34,381 nt of DNA from contig CAMWRY010000004.1 of assembly GCA_947176775.1 (NCBI GenBank), positions 1-34,381 of the forward strand. The letters run 5' to 3'. This document shows positions 31,463 to 34,381 of this stretch, piece after piece. Origin of the DNA: an uncultured Bacteroides sp. (GTDB lineage: Bacteria > Bacteroidota > Bacteroidia > Bacteroidales > Bacteroidaceae). How positions within the stretch are numbered: the first letter of the stretch is position 1; the number at the start of each line of letters is the position of its first letter. The notes beneath the pieces are model-generated. The model was not told the DNA's origin, searched no databases, and worked only from the letters and a program-made list of their open reading frames with translations. A program made the translations under genes and the position numbers.

Positions 31463-33958
31463 ATGAAAAGATTATTAATCTTGATGTTGGGGCTTTGTCC
31501 CCTGTGTCCCTCCTTAGTGAAGGCGGACGATAAGGTTCCTCCTTCTCGTGATCTCACCTTCTGGTTTGACACTCCTACCACATTGCGTGGGATGGCCGTT
31601 TGGTACGGCGGTCGTCCTGATATGTGGGACGGTGAGAAGAAGCCCGAGTTTGCCGGCAACTCCGCGGAGAACCCGGATTCGGACTGGGAGTCCCGTTCTC
31701 TTCCTGTCGGTAACGGCAGTATCGGCGGTAATATCTTAGGTTCTGTGGAGGCCGAGCGCATAACCTTCAACGAGAAGACCCTTTGGCGCGGCGGTCCTAA
31801 TACGGCTAAAGGGGCTGCCTACTATTGGGATGTGAACAAGCAGTCGGCACATGTGCTGGATGACATTCGGCAAGCCTTCACGGAGGGTGATTCGGAGAAG
31901 GCGGCATTGTTGACGCGCAAGCACTTCAATAGCACGGTACCCTATGAGGCATACGCAGAGAATCCCTTCCGTTTCGGTAATTTCACAACAATGGGCGAGT
32001 TCTATATAGAAACAGGGCTTAGTACGGTCGGCATGAGCCGTTATCGGCGTGCACTTTCCCTCGACTCCGCTTTGGCCACGGTGAGCTTCCGGAAGGATGG
32101 AGTGTTCTATAAGCGCTCTTACTTCGTTTCCTATCCGGCCAATGTCATGGTTGTACGTTTCGGTGCCGATACTCCTGGTATGCAGAACTTGACCTTCAGT
32201 TATTCCCCAAATCCGGTGTCCACGGGCGTCATTTCCGCCGACGGCTCCGATGGTTTGGTATATACCGGGCGTCTAGACAACAATAATATGGAATACGTGG
32301 TCCGCATCCGTGCCATTTCCCGGGGTGGTTCGCTCTCCAATGTCAATGGAAAGTTGTGTGTGAAAGGCGCTGACGAGGTTGTGTTCCTGATTACAGCCGA
32401 CACCGATTACAAGATAAACTTTGTCCCCGACTTTGCCGACCCTCGTGCCTATGTTGGCGTCAATCCTTCGGAGACCACCTCTGCATGGATGCGTGATGCG
32501 CACTCCAAGGGCTATGACCGTCTTTTCTCGGAGCATTATTCTGACTACTCCTCTCTGTTTGGTAAGGTAAAGCTCAATCTCGGTGCCTCCTCCGGTTATG
32601 AGGACATTCCCGTCACTCGCCGGCTTGCGAATTACCGCAAGGGTCTTCCGGACCTCTATCTGGAGGAACTCTATTACCAGTTCGGCCGTTATCTACTCAT
32701 CGCCAGCTCCCGTCCTGGTAATCTTCCGGCTAACCTTCAGGGAATCTGGCACAACAATGTAGACGGTCCTTGGAGAGTGGACTACCACAATAACATTAAT
32801 GTACAGATGAACTATTGGCCTGCCTGCTCCACCAACCTGGATGAGTGTGTTCTGCCCTTGGTTGACTTCATCCGTACGCTGGTGAAGCCTGGTAGCCAGA
32901 CTGCGCGTTCTTATTTTGGTGCCCGTGGTTGGACTGCCTCCATTTCTGGCAACATCTTCGGTTTCACCGCGCCTTTGAGCAGTGAGGACATGTCTTGGAA
33001 CTTCAACCCGATGGCAGGTCCGTGGCTTGCCACGCATGTGTGGGAATACTACGACTATACGCGCGACCGTAAGTTCTTGAAGGAAGTGGGCTATGATTTG
33101 ATTAAAAGCAGTGCTAACTTTGCCGTGGACTATCTCTGGCATAAGCCGGACGGGAGCTACACCGCCGCACCGTCAACCTCTCCCGAGCACGGTCCAGTAG
33201 ACCAGGGCGCTACGTTTGTACATGCTGTTGTGAGGGAGATTCTGCTTGACGCCATCGAGGCGAGCAAAGTACTGGGTGTGGATGTCAAGGAGCGCAAGCA
33301 GTGGCAGCATGTGCTGGAGCATCTTGCCCCTTACCGTATCGGTCGCTACGGCCAGCTGATGGAGTGGTCGTCCGACATTGATGATCCCAAGGACGAGCAC
33401 CGGCACGTCAACCATCTTTTCGGCCTGCATCCCGGTCATACACTTTCTCCTGTCACCACTCCCGAGTTGGCGCAGGCAGCCCGAGTTGTTTTGGAACACC
33501 GCGGTGACGGCGCTACTGGCTGGAGCATGGGCTGGAAGCTAAACCAGTGGGCTCGCCTCCATGACGGTAACCACGCCTACAAGCTTTTCGGCAATCTGCT
33601 CAAGAACGGTACTTTGGATAATCTATGGGACACGCATCCCCCCTTTCAGATAGATGGTAACTTCGGCGGTACAGCCGGAATCACTGAGATGCTCCTTCAG
33701 AGCCACATGGGTTTCATCCAGCTTCTTCCGGCTCTTCCGGATGCTTGGAAGGAGGGTTCTGTAAGCGGCCTCCGTGCTAGGGGCAACTTCGAAGTAGACA
33801 TCCGTTGGGAGGATGGCTCTCTGAAGTCCGCTTCTGTCCTCTCGCTTTCGGGAACTCCCTGTATCATACGGTATAATGGGGAAGAACTTTCCTTCAAGAC
33901 AGTGAAGGGCAGGAGTTATGAAATCTGTTTTGAGAAGGGGAAATTGAGTCTGAAATAG
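31463..33958 (+). CDS. GH95 alpha-L-fucosidase (or alpha-L-galactosidase)
   Basis: An 831-residue exported glycosidase started at ATG 31463. The track start at 31457 is a GTG two codons earlier. The signal peptide is LLILMLGLCPLCPSLVKA|DD. GH95 landmarks are SLPVGNGSIGGNILGSVEAE near the N-terminus, LPANLQGIWHNNVDGPWRVD and HNNINVQMNYWPACSTNLDE with the two Asn that help position the attacking water. TSPEHGPVDQGA supplies the general acid Glu, and PFQIDGNFGGTAGITEML the Asp that completes the inverting mechanism. Family members mostly remove alpha-1,2-fucose from host glycans, and some act on alpha-L-galactose, so specificity is inferred. Paired with GH110 it would strip the B determinant: galactose first, then fucose. 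No convincing promoter is seen in the 225 bp upstream. Confidence 0.92.
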   Translation: MKRLLILMLGLCPLCPSLVKADDKVPPSRDLTFWFDTPTTLRGMAVWYGGRPDMWDGEKKPEFAGNSAENPDSDWESRSLPVGNGSIGGNILGSVEAERITFNEKTLWRGGPNTAKGAAYYWDVNKQSAHVLDDIRQAFTEGDSEKAALLTRKHFNSTVPYEAYAENPFRFGNFTTMGEFYIETGLSTVGMSRYRRALSLDSALATVSFRKDGVFYKRSYFVSYPANVMVVRFGADTPGMQNLTFSYSPNPVSTGVISADGSDGLVYTGRLDNNNMEYVVRIRAISRGGSLSNVNGKLCVKGADEVVFLITADTDYKINFVPDFADPRAYVGVNPSETTSAWMRDAHSKGYDRLFSEHYSDYSSLFGKVKLNLGASSGYEDIPVTRRLANYRKGLPDLYLEELYYQFGRYLLIASSRPGNLPANLQGIWHNNVDGPWRVDYHNNINVQMNYWPACSTNLDECVLPLVDFIRTLVKPGSQTARSYFGARGWTASISGNIFGFTAPLSSEDMSWNFNPMAGPWLATHVWEYYDYTRDRKFLKEVGYDLIKSSANFAVDYLWHKPDGSYTAAPSTSPEHGPVDQGATFVHAVVREILLDAIEASKVLGVDVKERKQWQHVLEHLAPYRIGRYGQLMEWSSDIDDPKDEHRHVNHLFGLHPGHTLSPVTTPELAQAARVVLEHRGDGATGWSMGWKLNQWARLHDGNHAYKLFGNLLKNGTLDNLWDTHPPFQIDGNFGGTAGITEMLLQSHMGFIQLLPALPDAWKEGSVSGLRARGNFEVDIRWEDGSLKSASVLSLSGTPCIIRYNGEELSFKTVKGRSYEICFEKGKLSLK

Positions 33959-34028
33959 AAGGCGTTTTCTGAAAGGTATTCTTTTCTACTTGCCACCTTC
34001 CCCTTCAGGAGGTGTGTCGCAATAGATT

Positions 34029-34122
34029 TTCACCACAGATTACACAAATTTTCACAGATTATTTAATCTGCTTATTAGGCATCAAAAAAAATCTGTGCTA
34101 ATCCTGAGTAATCTGTGGTGAA
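34029..34122. repeat. Interrupted palindrome (hairpin repeat)
   Basis: TTCACCACAGATTAC (34029-34043) and GTAATCTGTGGTGAA (34108-34122) are perfect 15-bp inverted arms. Inside them CACAGATT and AATCTGTG pair again, so a long imperfect hairpin forms. The CACAGATTA-type arms look like a dispersed intergenic family seen in Bacteroides genomes. It lies 70 nt after the GH95 stop and may act as a terminator or be a REP/MITE-like element. Confidence 0.7.
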
Positions 34123-34243
34123 TTTCTGGCTTCTTTCATTTTTTGTCCATAGCTATCTTTCCTCAAAGCGTCTTATTCGTGGCAGATAGCGCCTGCCTAT
34201 TTCGTTTACATATCCTTTATGGGCTTTGTTTTGGTTGTAGTAT

Positions 34244-34342
34244 CTCCGTAGTATCTCCGGATGATCTCCGTACCCGCTCCGTACCATCTCCGTACCATCT
34301 CCGTATCATCTCCGGATCATCTCCGTATCATCTCCGGATGTA
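34244..34342. repeat. 11-bp-period tandem repeat array, locus 2
   Basis: Nine consecutive 11-bp units close to CTCCGTATCAT (variants CTCCGGATCAT and CTCCGTACCAT), with an exact period and no indels. The unit is the reverse complement of the array at 10516-10603. Related GC-rich sequence runs to the window edge. No gene is seen in 34123-34381, and the array may extend past the window. Confidence 0.88.
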
Positions 34343-34381
34343 TGGGTCCGGAGCAGCCCCGTTCCTGGTACGTTTCGGGTA

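Overview
The window reads as a Bacteroides-type chromosome (order Bacteroidales). Evidence: a SusC/SusD pair with a surface lipoprotein, several matches to the Bacteroides housekeeping promoter (-33 TTTG, about 20 bp, -7 TAnnTTTG), weak ribosome binding sites, and host-glycan hydrolases of families GH110 and GH95. I cannot name the species from sequence alone.

Layout. (1) 1-1.2 kb: the first codons of a leftward ABC ATPase run off the left edge, followed by a ROK glucokinase. (2) 1.27-9.8 kb: a leftward four-gene tripartite efflux operon (TolC-like, HlyD/MacA-like, MacB/FtsX-like permease, LolD/MacB-like ATPase). It is divergent from a sigma-54 response regulator and a histidine kinase. The region between them holds a near-perfect -24/-12 promoter and two tandem GTC-N9-GAC palindromes, so the circuit kinase > regulator > RpoN promoter > efflux can be read from sequence. 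(3) 9.86-10.2 kb: rplS (L19), leftward. (4) 10.2-10.67 kb: a non-coding gap with an 11-bp-period repeat array. (5) 10.67-18.0 kb: a rightward operon with a split, order-reversed 5'-nucleotidase and two tandem GH3 plus beta-lactamase-fold fusion proteins. The first fusion has lost the catalytic residues of both enzyme domains. (6) 18.09-22.8 kb: two SGNH hydrolases, an MBOAT O-acyltransferase and a third SGNH hydrolase. This probably modifies an envelope or surface polymer with acyl groups. (7) 22.8-34.0 kb: a glycan-utilisation locus with SusC, SusD, a lipoprotein, GH110 alpha-1,3-galactosidase and GH95 alpha-L-fucosidase. The predicted target is blood-group-B-type or alpha-Gal-capped mucin O-glycan. 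(8) 34.0-34.4 kb: a hairpin repeat and a second 11-bp array in opposite orientation.

The main discovery candidate is just upstream of susC. A 345-bp segment is bounded by perfect 21-bp inverted repeats (23137-23157 and 23503-23523), each with an AAGTTC-N5-GAACTT core. The segment carries a perfect TAnnTTTG -7 box pointing at susC, embedded between 13-bp direct repeats. This has the architecture of an invertible (phase-variable) promoter, here placed on a predicted blood-group-B/mucin glycan locus. No invertase gene is in the window, so any recombinase would have to act from elsewhere.

Other strong leads are the doubly inactivated GH3/beta-lactamase pseudoenzyme retained next to its intact paralogue, the fully readable sigma-54 control region, and the helical-phase 11-bp and 21-bp repeat arrays. 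No rRNA, tRNA, CRISPR array or complete insertion sequence was recognised.
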